A stretch of 64,000 nt of DNA from an uncultured Lutibacter sp. (GTDB lineage Bacteria > Bacteroidota > Bacteroidia > Flavobacteriales > Flavobacteriaceae): contig NZ_CANLRG010000009.1 in the NCBI RefSeq assembly GCF_947493565.1, positions 62,001-126,000 on the forward strand, given 5' to 3'. A program made the position numbers and the translations under genes. This document shows, one piece after another, positions 53,046 through 61,611 of this stretch; position 1 is the first letter of the stretch; each line of letters starts with the position of its first letter. Under the pieces are notes generated by a model. That model was not told the origin of the DNA. It ran no database searches and worked only from the letters and a program-made list of their open reading frames with translations.

Positions 53046-53696
53046 TTAGATCAACTTGTGTTTTTGAGCCATTAAAACAGCTTCCATTTTATTATGTACT
53101 TGTAATTTTTTGTAAATATTTTCAATATGTTTTCTAACAGTTGAAGGAGATATAATCAAATTATCAGCAATTTCATTATAATTCAATCCTTTACTTAAAT
53201 GTTCTAAAATTTCAACTTCTCTATTGGTAAGTTTAATTTCTTCATTTATTTTAATAGAATGAATACGTTTAGGGTTTCTTAATAAATTAAGGGTTTTTAA
53301 AGCTATATTAGGGGTCATAGGTGCTCCGCCATTTACAACTTCCAAAATACATTTATGTAAATTTTCAGGATCAATTTCTTTTAATAAATATCCATTAGCC
53401 CCTGCTTTTATAGCCTTAAAAATATTTTCATCATCATCAAAAACAGTAAGCATAATAATTTTTATATGCGGGTATTTTGTTTTTATAATTTCAGTAGCGG
53501 TAATACCATCCATTTCTGGCATTTGAATATCCATTAAAATAACATCAATATTATGATTTACTTCTAACTTTCCAATCAATTCAGCACCATTATTTCCTTT
53601 AAATTTAAAATTTAAATCTTTAAAAAAAGATAATTTTTCTATAATAGCTTTTGCTAAAAAGCTATTATCTTCTGCAATGGCTATTTTTAATTTCAT
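53046..53696 (-). CDS. NarL/FixJ-type response regulator
   Basis: This 216-residue regulator has a receiver domain (phosphoacceptor D56 in VILMDIQMPEMDG, plus acidic ED at residues 9-10) and a LuxR-type HTH at about 152-216 (LTNREVEILEHLSKGL, SPSTVRKHIENIYKKL). It lies 52 bases downstream of a TPR histidine kinase on the same strand and is its likely partner. The palindrome before the genes at 57961 and 60077 is a plausible target, as this class binds inverted repeats. Confidence 0.93.
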   Translation of the reverse strand: MKLKIAIAEDNSFLAKAIIEKLSFFKDLNFKFKGNNGAELIGKLEVNHNIDVILMDIQMPEMDGITATEIIKTKYPHIKIIMLTVFDDDENIFKAIKAGANGYLLKEIDPENLHKCILEVVNGGAPMTPNIALKTLNLLRNPKRIHSIKINEEIKLTNREVEILEHLSKGLNYNEIADNLIISPSTVRKHIENIYKKLQVHNKMEAVLMAQKHKLI

Positions 53697-53748
53697 TTTT
53701 AATGAGTTTTTTTGAATTATTAAATTTAAAAAATTGAAATTCTAAAAG

Positions 53749-55695
53749 CTATAAGGCATTTGTCTTATTTTTAAAACATGAAATTTTAATTAAGGTTCCT
53801 TTAGCTGGTGTAGAACTTATAATGATTTCTCCGCCAATTTCTTTAATTCTATGTTGCATATTTTCCAATCCATTTCCTAGTTCGGTTGTGTTTATATCAA
53901 AACCTTTACCATTGTCAGCTATTTCAAATTCAATATGTTCACTATTTTCAGAGATACATATGTTTATTTCAGTTGCTTCTGAATATTTAATTGCGTTGTT
54001 TAAGGTTTCTTGAAAGACTCTAAAAATATTGATTCCTTTAATTGAAGAGAATACAATATTGCTACTTTGTATATTTGATGTAAAATGAAACTGAATAGTT
54101 GTTGCAACTGTTTTTACTTTTTCAATAAATGCTAATAGGCGAGATTGCAAATCTTGGTAAGAAATTTCGTTTTTGTTCATTGCCCAAATGGTATCTCTTA
54201 ATTGTCCAATAGTTGCCGATGCAAATTGGTTAATTTCGGCTAATTTGTTTTTAAGTTTTACATTAGTAGCATCGGTTAAAAATTTTAGGTTATCGATAGA
54301 TGAAATTATAAAAGTGAGCTGAGACCCAATATTATCGTGTAAATCACGAGAAATGCGTAAACGCTGGTCTTGTAATTTACTATATGTTTGTGCTTCTTTT
54401 AGTTGAAGTTGATTTAAATATTCTCTTTTTTTATGCTGTTGTCTTTTGTATAATCCGAATGAAATAATTGAAAAAACCAACAATCCGGATCCTAACAATA
54501 AAGCATATAAATTTTTGTTTTTAATTTCTAATTCACTTTTGAGTATTTGTTCTTTTTGTTGCGAAATTTCTTTTTCACGTTGTGCAGTATCATATTTTTC
54601 TTGAATTTCTGCAATTTCTTTTGTTACTCTTGAATTAAACATAGAGTCTTGCATAACAGAATACAATTTTTGATAATGAATTACGCTATCGCTATTATTT
54701 TTATGTGCAAATAAATATAGTAGCGATTTGTATGAATTCATTTTTAATTCATTGGCATTTGTTTTATTAGCCAAATATAAAGCTTCTCTAAATTTAAGTT
54801 CAGCATTATTAATTTTGCCAGTTTGTAAATATAAATCGCCCATATTTAAAGCTACACTTGAAATGCCATAGCTATCATTTAATTTTTTGCGTAATTTTAA
54901 CGATTTATCAAACATTTTAAGTGCTTCACCATATTTGTTTTGATCTTTTAAAACACCTCCATAATTGTTATAAAGTGCAGAAAGTTCTTGTTCATAATTG
55001 TTTTTTTCACTAACTTCAATTCCTTTTTTATAGTACGTTAAACTTTGTAGAGTATCTTTTAAATACAAATATGAATTTCCAATATTTGTGTAGGAGTAAA
55101 CTAAACCATATTCATCATTAATTCTTGTTCTTATTTCTGCAACTTCAAGATGTTCTGTTAATGCTTTTTCATATTGTTTTAAGTTAAAATAAATGTTGGC
55201 AATATTGTTTTTTATAAGAGCAACGTATTGTATGTTTTTTAATTTTTCAAAAATTTCAAGTGCTTTTGTATTAAAATAAATTGCAGAATCCATTTTAAAA
55301 ATTCTTTGATATGAAATTCCCATTTTATTATACAAGCTTCCAACACCAGAAGAGTCTTTGTTTTTAATTCGAATTAATAACGCTTTTTTATAAAATGAAA
55401 TGGATGTATCAAAATTTGAAAGTTTATAATGAATAATACCAAAATCATTATAAGCCTGAGCTTCGCCATTTAAATTTTTTGTTTTTTTTGATAAATCAAG
55501 TGCTGCGTTGCCAAAATAAAAAGCAGAATCTGTTGAAATACCACTATAATACCAAGATAAATCTCCTAATACTTTTACTTTTGTTGAATCTGAAATTGGA
55601 GTTTTTAAAAGTAATTTTAAGCTATCAATTACATTATTTTGAGCAGAAGTTGATAAAAATACTATTGAAAATAAGGTAGCTAGTTTTAGTTTCAT
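53749..55695 (-). CDS. TPR-containing LytS/NarX-type histidine kinase
   Basis: This 648-residue kinase has a signal peptide, a TPR region (about 20-325; for example LNGEAQAYNDFGIIHYKLS and YEKALTEHLEVAEI), a coiled coil (about 355-390), one transmembrane helix (about 395-415), a HisKA_3 dimerisation segment with the phospho-His in RISRDLHDNIGSQ, and an ATPase domain (NGKGFDI, GNGLENMQHRI). TPRs are predicted to be periplasmic. It is 83% or so alike by eye to the next kinase in the membrane-proximal and HisKA_3 part, a sign of duplication. Response regulator follows. Confidence 0.9.
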   Translation of the reverse strand: MKLKLATLFSIVFLSTSAQNNVIDSLKLLLKTPISDSTKVKVLGDLSWYYSGISTDSAFYFGNAALDLSKKTKNLNGEAQAYNDFGIIHYKLSNFDTSISFYKKALLIRIKNKDSSGVGSLYNKMGISYQRIFKMDSAIYFNTKALEIFEKLKNIQYVALIKNNIANIYFNLKQYEKALTEHLEVAEIRTRINDEYGLVYSYTNIGNSYLYLKDTLQSLTYYKKGIEVSEKNNYEQELSALYNNYGGVLKDQNKYGEALKMFDKSLKLRKKLNDSYGISSVALNMGDLYLQTGKINNAELKFREALYLANKTNANELKMNSYKSLLYLFAHKNNSDSVIHYQKLYSVMQDSMFNSRVTKEIAEIQEKYDTAQREKEISQQKEQILKSELEIKNKNLYALLLGSGLLVFSIISFGLYKRQQHKKREYLNQLQLKEAQTYSKLQDQRLRISRDLHDNIGSQLTFIISSIDNLKFLTDATNVKLKNKLAEINQFASATIGQLRDTIWAMNKNEISYQDLQSRLLAFIEKVKTVATTIQFHFTSNIQSSNIVFSSIKGINIFRVFQETLNNAIKYSEATEINICISENSEHIEFEIADNGKGFDINTTELGNGLENMQHRIKEIGGEIIISSTPAKGTLIKISCFKNKTNAL

Positions 55696-55881
55696 ATGAA
55701 ATTTTTAAGCAATATACAAAAAAGGATGCTTGTTTTTATGTATGTTTAATATTTAATAAAAACACTTGTTTTATAAAAATTATGTAGTATTATATGTAAT
55801 AATTGGTATTATATTTCGTAAATAATTTAAAAATGTATTAAAATCATAATTTGAAAAATGCTTAAATCAATGTGAGTTTGA

Positions 55882-57687
55882 CTAATTTTTAGGACATACA
55901 ATTTTAATTGAGGTTCCTTTGTTGATTTCAGAATTTATTAAAATTTCACCCTCAATTTCAAGAATTCTTCGTTCCATATTTTCCAAACCATTACCAAGTT
56001 CAGTGGTGTTTTTGTCAAAGCCTTTACCATTATCATTTATCAAAAAAGTAATGGAGTTTTTATTTTCTGAAATGTGTATATTAATTTCAGTTGCTTCGGC
56101 ATATTTTATAGTGTTGTTAATAGCTTCTTGAAAAACTCTAAAAATATTCATTCCTTTAATTGATGAAAAAATGATTTTGCTTGTAATCTTGTTTTCAATA
56201 TTAAAATGAATATTTTCTGAAACCAATTTTGCTTTTTCAATAAGCGCCAAAGTTCTGCTGTAAAAATCTTCAAAAGTAATCTCATTTTTATTCATAGCCC
56301 ATATAGTATCTCTCAATTGTCCTATAGTAGTATTTGCAAATTGGCTAATTTCTAGTAATTTACTTTTAAGTTTAATATTGGTGGTATCGGTTAAAAATTT
56401 TAGGTTATCTATAGATGAAATTATAAAAGTAAGCTGAGACCCAATATTATCATGTAAATCACGAGAAATTTGTAGTCTTTGATCTTGTAATTTGCTATAT
56501 GTTTGCGCTTCTTTAAGTTGAAGTTGATTTAAATATTCTCTTTTTTTATGTTGTTGACGTTTGTATAAACCTAAAGAAACCAACGAAAATATTAAAACAC
56601 CAGAGCTTAACAGTAATGCATATAAATTTTTGTTTTTTATTTCTAATTCACTTTTTAATAGTTGTTCTTTTTGTTGAGCTATTTCTTTTTCTTTTTTTTC
56701 GGTTTCAAATTCTATTTGTAATTCTGCAACTCTTGTATTGGTTTGTATATTTGTAGCACTATCTTTTAAGGCTTGAAAAATTTTGTTATAGTTAAAAGCA
56801 TTTTTATAATCATTTAATTCTAAATAGCATTGCGTAATTATTTCTGCACAGTATTTTTCTAAGTGTTGGTAGTTATACTTTTTAGCTAAATCACCACTTG
56901 TTTTATAATTTTGGATGGCTTTTTCGTATTTCTTTTCAGCAAAATTAATGTCTCCAATATGTGTATAACTAACGGCTATACCATAGTTGTCATTCAGTTT
57001 TTTTCTAATAGTTAAAGAGCTGTCAATATATTTTTTTGCAATATCAAATTTTTTGAGTTGAGTAAAGGTATCAGCAAGGTTAGCATAGCCATAACCCAAA
57101 CCAACATTATCTTTGAATTGTTTTTTTAAAACCAATGATTTTTGATGGAAATACAATGCGCTATCAGCATTTTTATTTAATAAATGTAGTGTGCCATAAT
57201 TATCATAAATAGGGTCTATTAAAGTTTGATCTTTTGTAGATTCAATTAATTTAATACTCATTCTCATATAGTAAAAAGCTTTATCCATATCATTTCTTTT
57301 TATGGAATACCCTAGTTGACCATATGCAACACCAGCTTTTAATGTTTCACCTAAATTTTCATAAATTTTAATTGCTTTTAAAACGTATTCTATCTTTTGT
57401 TCACTTTGATCTTTGTAGGCACTTATTTGACTTAATTTGAAATAGATTTCAGCTAATGAAAGACTATCTGTTAATTCAATAGCCAATTCTTTGCCATAAT
57501 TAATGATTTTTTCAGATTTAGAAATATTGCCAACAAATTGATCATAAGGAATATGAACAATTGCTTGTAATTTCTTTTCTTTAGAAACATTTTTTATGGA
57601 TATTTCAAGGCTATCAATGTATTGACCGTTTTGAGAAATAGCACAAATGCCAATCATTAAAAAAACATAGAGCAATTTTAATTTCAT
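55882..57687 (-). CDS. second TPR-containing LytS/NarX-type histidine kinase
   Basis: This 601-residue paralogue of the adjacent kinase has a signal peptide, TPRs (about 50-310; DNVGLGYGYANLADTF, NYGIAVSYTHIGDINF), a coiled coil, one transmembrane helix, HisKA_3 (QISRDLHDNIGSQ) and ATPase domain (NGLENMERRILEI). The linker and HisKA_3 portion (QQHKKREYLNQLQLKEAQTY and onward) is almost the same as in the neighbour while the TPR sensors differ, so both probably signal to the same response regulator. Confidence 0.9.
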   Translation of the reverse strand: MKLKLLYVFLMIGICAISQNGQYIDSLEISIKNVSKEKKLQAIVHIPYDQFVGNISKSEKIINYGKELAIELTDSLSLAEIYFKLSQISAYKDQSEQKIEYVLKAIKIYENLGETLKAGVAYGQLGYSIKRNDMDKAFYYMRMSIKLIESTKDQTLIDPIYDNYGTLHLLNKNADSALYFHQKSLVLKKQFKDNVGLGYGYANLADTFTQLKKFDIAKKYIDSSLTIRKKLNDNYGIAVSYTHIGDINFAEKKYEKAIQNYKTSGDLAKKYNYQHLEKYCAEIITQCYLELNDYKNAFNYNKIFQALKDSATNIQTNTRVAELQIEFETEKKEKEIAQQKEQLLKSELEIKNKNLYALLLSSGVLIFSLVSLGLYKRQQHKKREYLNQLQLKEAQTYSKLQDQRLQISRDLHDNIGSQLTFIISSIDNLKFLTDTTNIKLKSKLLEISQFANTTIGQLRDTIWAMNKNEITFEDFYSRTLALIEKAKLVSENIHFNIENKITSKIIFSSIKGMNIFRVFQEAINNTIKYAEATEINIHISENKNSITFLINDNGKGFDKNTTELGNGLENMERRILEIEGEILINSEINKGTSIKIVCPKN

Positions 57688-57912
57688 ATTTTAATGTTAT
57701 TACAATGCAATTTAATTGTAGAAAAATAATAATAATTTAATGAATTAAAAAATAAGTGCAGTAATAGCTTTTTTTGTTATTTTGAGTTTAAAATAAATGT
57801 TTAAAATACTTTAAATTAGGAGGATTAGAAAGTAAACCAACTGATTGTTTTAGGAAAAGATAATTGAAAAAAAGGTATAAACTTATAAGATTAAAGTAAA
57901 AAAGTAGAATTG

Positions 57913-57953
57913 AAAAACCGCCTCAGCAATTGTAGGTTGTTGAAACGGTTTTA
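57913..57953 (-). terminator. hairpin terminator after the PQQ-like gene
   Basis: AAAACCG...CGGTTTT with inner CAGCAA/TTGTTG pairs; on the minus strand a T run follows (GGTTTTTC). The surrounding stretch 57688-57960 holds no coding frame. Confidence 0.7.
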
Positions 57954-57960
57954 AAAATAA

Positions 57961-59877
57961 TTATTTTAAATTGTAGGCATTAATGGTGTTGTTACTTGCT
58001 TTGTAATATAAAAAACCTCCATATTCATCCACTTTATACTCGGGTTTTTTATCTTTTAATATAATTTCTTTAGCAATTTCCCCAGTTTCTTTATCAACTT
58101 TAACTAAACCAACACCTTCTTCTAATTTAGTTAAAATAAATTGAGAATTTTCAGTTGCAGCTGTTGCTTTAAAACGTTGAGACATTAAAGCAAATGACGC
58201 TGCTCCAATAGCTGCAAACATATCAGAAGCTCTTTTTGCTTCTTTACCATAATCGTTGTAACTACTTAAATCGTTTGAATTTCCAAAGGCAGATCTGTTA
58301 GCACCGGCTCTTGCAGCTGTAGTTACGGCAAGTGCTGTTGAAGCTACAGCAACAACCCCCGAAAGAGCTTTCATAAAACCGCTTTTCCCTGGAGATTTAA
58401 AATACTTGTGATATATTTCATCACCATTGTTCCCAAGTAACATCATATTTTGTGATGAACTTAAAAATATATTGTTATTTTTTATTTCTAAAGTATTAGC
58501 CATTTCTTTTTCGTCAAAATTTGTTTTGGCTAATTCCAAAACATCGCCAGAGTCTGCATCTATAGCAAAAATAGTTTGGTTAGCTGCAATTAAATACCTG
58601 TTTTTAGAGTTGTCAAATGTTGAAGCTACTGAGGCTGAATTTTTATATTTTAAAGGTTTTTTCCAAACTTGATCACCCGTTTTTAAATTTACAATATTTG
58701 CATCTTCACTTGTAATATAAATTAAACCCTGAGGTGTTTGTGCCATTATTAAAATGTTTTCACCAGTTTTTAATGGTTTTTTAAATAAAGCTTTTCCATC
58801 AAAAGAAATTTTATTAATTCCACCTTGTTGTATGCCAAATAAAATTCCATCCTCTTGAACATAAAAATGTTGTACGTACCCTTTTGTTTTTGGTGCTTTT
58901 TCCCAGATATCTTCACCTGAAGAAGCACTTAAAAATGCTATTTCAGATTCGTTTTTTGTAGCGAGTATGCTTGAACTTCCTCCATCATTTTTGTCACTAA
59001 CAACTGCCAATCCATTAGGTGTAATCTCAAAATTAGAAACAATGCCTTTTACTTTTCTATCATCTTTCCAAAGTTCTTCACCATTTTTCCCTATTTTATG
59101 AATTCTGGTATTTTTACTATTTGTGGTAGTTTCAAAGCCATAGATTTCTGTTTCTGTAGCATCAGCTACCATCCAGTTTATTTTTTTTATTTTATTTTCC
59201 CAAAGGTCTTCTCCAGTATGCGATTTTGCTAATAATCCTTGAGCAGTTGGGACAATAATAAAATCTTTTAGTAAAAGTGGGGTTCCTGTTACACTAAAGT
59301 CTTTTGCAATACCAACTCTACCAGGTTTGTCTAAAAAGAAACTAAAATCTAATTTTCTTGAACTTAAATCATACACAGCGACTTTAGGAGTCATTTTTTC
59401 AAACTTATCTCCTTTTTTTTGAATACCACTAATTATTAATTTGTTTTGAGGTAAAATAACATTACAAGTATAAATTTGATTCCAATTGTCATTTTCAGAA
59501 TTAAAAATAACATCTCCTTGTACATAATCAATAACTGCTCGTTTTGTTTTTGTGAGTCCAGCAAATTTAGAATCAGCTCCTTGTGAAACTACAATGTATG
59601 GGGAGTTTGGAATATATTCGGTTTCTTCTGGTTTTAATTTTCCAAAAGTGTTAAATGAAAAAACAGGCTCTTTTTGTGTTGGCTTTATTCCAACTAAACC
59701 CTCGTTAGTTGCTACAACTAAAACCCCTCCAATTGTTAGTGTCATTTCATTAATATTTGCACCTAAATCATAAATTGTATTTGGGTTTTCTAATTTTTGA
59801 GCGGTAACAATTGATGTAACACTAAAGAGCAAGGTAATTATCAAATTGTTTTTTAAATTAAAATATCCTGATTTCAT
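57961..59877 (-). CDS. exported PQQ-like beta-propeller protein
   Basis: This 638-residue protein has a signal peptide (ending TSIVTAQ) and repeated beta-propeller blades with PQQ-like Trp motifs (GEDLWENKIKK, GEELWKDDRKV, SGEDIWEKAP, TGDQVWKKPL). Residues about 500-570 form a non-propeller insertion with a small hydrophobic segment (ALSGVVAVASTALAVTTAA) and GANRSAFGNSND. It may be a scaffold like BamB or a sensor-like propeller; catalytic dehydrogenase residues are not evident. A palindrome at 59946-59965 precedes it. Confidence 0.85.
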   Translation of the reverse strand: MKSGYFNLKNNLIITLLFSVTSIVTAQKLENPNTIYDLGANINEMTLTIGGVLVVATNEGLVGIKPTQKEPVFSFNTFGKLKPEETEYIPNSPYIVVSQGADSKFAGLTKTKRAVIDYVQGDVIFNSENDNWNQIYTCNVILPQNKLIISGIQKKGDKFEKMTPKVAVYDLSSRKLDFSFFLDKPGRVGIAKDFSVTGTPLLLKDFIIVPTAQGLLAKSHTGEDLWENKIKKINWMVADATETEIYGFETTTNSKNTRIHKIGKNGEELWKDDRKVKGIVSNFEITPNGLAVVSDKNDGGSSSILATKNESEIAFLSASSGEDIWEKAPKTKGYVQHFYVQEDGILFGIQQGGINKISFDGKALFKKPLKTGENILIMAQTPQGLIYITSEDANIVNLKTGDQVWKKPLKYKNSASVASTFDNSKNRYLIAANQTIFAIDADSGDVLELAKTNFDEKEMANTLEIKNNNIFLSSSQNMMLLGNNGDEIYHKYFKSPGKSGFMKALSGVVAVASTALAVTTAARAGANRSAFGNSNDLSSYNDYGKEAKRASDMFAAIGAASFALMSQRFKATAATENSQFILTKLEEGVGLVKVDKETGEIAKEIILKDKKPEYKVDEYGGFLYYKASNNTINAYNLK

Positions 59878-59945
59878 AAATTATAATTTTGTTAATTTTT
59901 TTGTTCGGTATGGTACCAAAAGTCAAATAAATAGCGACTTAAATC

Positions 59946-59965
59946 AATACGGCATATGACGTATT
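59946..59965. promoter_or_regulatory. palindromic operator candidate AATACG-N8-CGTATT (first copy)
   Basis: AATACG-GCATATGA-CGTATT, 68 bases upstream of the 59877 start and 12 bases upstream (minus sense) of a TATTTATTTG-like promoter region. A second copy with the same spacing lies at 60619-60638. Confidence 0.6.
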
Positions 59966-60076
59966 TTACCTAAATTGAAGCTATATTATACTTAATATTG
60001 AAAGAAACTATTGGTTTTAATTTAATTGAAGTTTGATGTAGTTTCTAGATACTACATTAATTTTTTGTCTAGGTTT

Positions 60077-60565
60077 TTATTTTAAAAACTTGAGGTTTGG
60101 GTCTTTTTGTAAAACTAAGTCTAACGCTAAATTATATGATTGTAAAGTTTTTATTAAAGTAGCCTCAGTAAACCCTTTTTCAATCCATAAATAGGCTATA
60201 TAATTTATGGAATTATTAGCTTCTTTATAATACGCTTTTACCAAGGCAACTTCAGTGTTAATTTTGTTGATAAAATCCAAAATTTCAACTTTGTTTAAAT
60301 TGGGTTTTAAAGCATAATTTCCACTTAATGCAATATATCTTTTTTGACTATCTAGGTCAATAAAAGTTTTGTATTTGTCTTTAACTGTAACATAAGAACT
60401 TTTGACTTCCAATACTTCAATATATGCGTTTTTAAAAATTTCGGCAAGTTTTTCAACGGTAAGTGTTGAGCTATCTACATAGTTTTGAGAAAAAGAAATA
60501 GTTGAAAGAAATAATCCAATAAAAACTAGTTTTAATTTTTTTGATGTAATGTTTAATGTTTTCAT
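60077..60565 (-). CDS. small exported protein of unknown function
   Basis: This protein has about 162 residues when started at 60565 (MKTLNITSKKL), which gives a clean signal peptide ending STISFSQ; a longer frame from 60592 has an unlikely N-terminus. The mature part is largely helical (DSSTLTVEKLAEIFKNAY, FINKINTEVALVKAYY). I do not recognise the family. The same palindrome that precedes the propeller gene lies 53 bases upstream, so both are probably co-regulated. Confidence 0.75.
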   Translation of the reverse strand: MKTLNITSKKLKLVFIGLFLSTISFSQNYVDSSTLTVEKLAEIFKNAYIEVLEVKSSYVTVKDKYKTFIDLDSQKRYIALSGNYALKPNLNKVEILDFINKINTEVALVKAYYKEANNSINYIAYLWIEKGFTEATLIKTLQSYNLALDLVLQKDPNLKFLK

Positions 60566-60618
60566 AGTGCAGATTTTGAATTGACGATTCAAAAATCAAA
60601 ATAAATAAAAGCGAAAAC

Positions 60619-60638
60619 AATACGTCAAATGTCGTATT
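60619..60638. promoter_or_regulatory. palindromic operator candidate AATACG-N8-CGTATT (second copy)
   Basis: AATACG-TCAAATGT-CGTATT, followed on the minus strand 11 bases later by TATTTATTTTG. Arms and spacing equal those at 59946-59965. It overlaps the gap just before the GSCFA stop region. Confidence 0.6.
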
Positions 60639-60641
60639 TTA

Positions 60642-61589
60642 TTAAAAAGTTAAATGCGAAAATCTGGTTTGAAGTGTTTTTTTCTTTTCAGTAAGTGTTT
60701 TTAAAAATTGTTGATGTTGCTTAGAGTTAGGGTTAAAAGGTTTGTGAGCTAATCCTTTTTGAATTGTCTCAACTTCTTTCATAATTGGAAAAGATTCTTG
60801 GTGAATCCAAGTGGTAGTAAATTGTTCCCAAATATATTGTATTGCCAATTTATTTGGGTGAATCATATCTTCTTTATAAAACCTATAATCGCGTAGGTCA
60901 TCCACCATTATTTCATATGAAGGAAAGTAGTTTATGTTTTTTCGTGGCTCAATTAATTGATGAATGGTAGCTAATAAATGCGCTTTACTTTTAGAATTTT
61001 CAACAAAACCATCTTTTAAATGACGAACTGGACTTATGGTAAAGATGATATTAATTTTTGGGTTTATATTTTTAACAAGTGTAATAATGTTTTCAAGACT
61101 TGCGATGATACTTTTAACAGAAAGTATTTCTTTTAAAAATTTCTTTTGAGGAATTTTATGGCAATTCCCAACAATTAAATCTGTTTCAATAAACCGGTAC
61201 ACCCAAGAGGTTCCTAAAGTAATAATTAAATGCGAGGCCTCATTTAAGTTTTTATGAGTTTGTTTTACAGCAGTGTTTAAGTTGGCTAATAAAGTATTTT
61301 TATCAACATTGCTTAAATTGGAATGAGCTTCAAAACAATGCCATCTTTCATTCAAATAAAAAATATCTTTTTCGGTAAATTTTGTTTGATTGATAGCTTT
61401 TGTAATTAAATTTTCAATAGCAATTGGGTTAAATAAAATTCCGAAAGGATTTTTATAAGTGTTAAACTTAAAATAAGTTAGTTTTTCACTAATATTTTCT
61501 GAAAAACAAGAACCAATTAATACCAATTTTGAGTTATAATCTATTTGATTATGAGCTTGATTTAGTACTATTTTGGTTCTAAATTTCAT
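60642..61589 (-). CDS. GSCFA domain protein
   Basis: This 315-residue protein starts with the name-giving segment LVLIGSCFSENIS; the GSCFA family is related to SGNH/GDSL hydrolases. A later ITLGTSWVYRF and the YEIMVDDLRDYRFYKEDMIHPN block, with the likely catalytic Asp/His in DMIHPN, are seen. The substrate is unknown. It lies 22 bases after alaS and is likely cotranscribed. Confidence 0.9.
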   Translation of the reverse strand: MKFRTKIVLNQAHNQIDYNSKLVLIGSCFSENISEKLTYFKFNTYKNPFGILFNPIAIENLITKAINQTKFTEKDIFYLNERWHCFEAHSNLSNVDKNTLLANLNTAVKQTHKNLNEASHLIITLGTSWVYRFIETDLIVGNCHKIPQKKFLKEILSVKSIIASLENIITLVKNINPKINIIFTISPVRHLKDGFVENSKSKAHLLATIHQLIEPRKNINYFPSYEIMVDDLRDYRFYKEDMIHPNKLAIQYIWEQFTTTWIHQESFPIMKEVETIQKGLAHKPFNPNSKQHQQFLKTLTEKKKTLQTRFSHLTF

Positions 61590-61611
61590 TGCATGTTTTG
61601 CTAAAACAACA

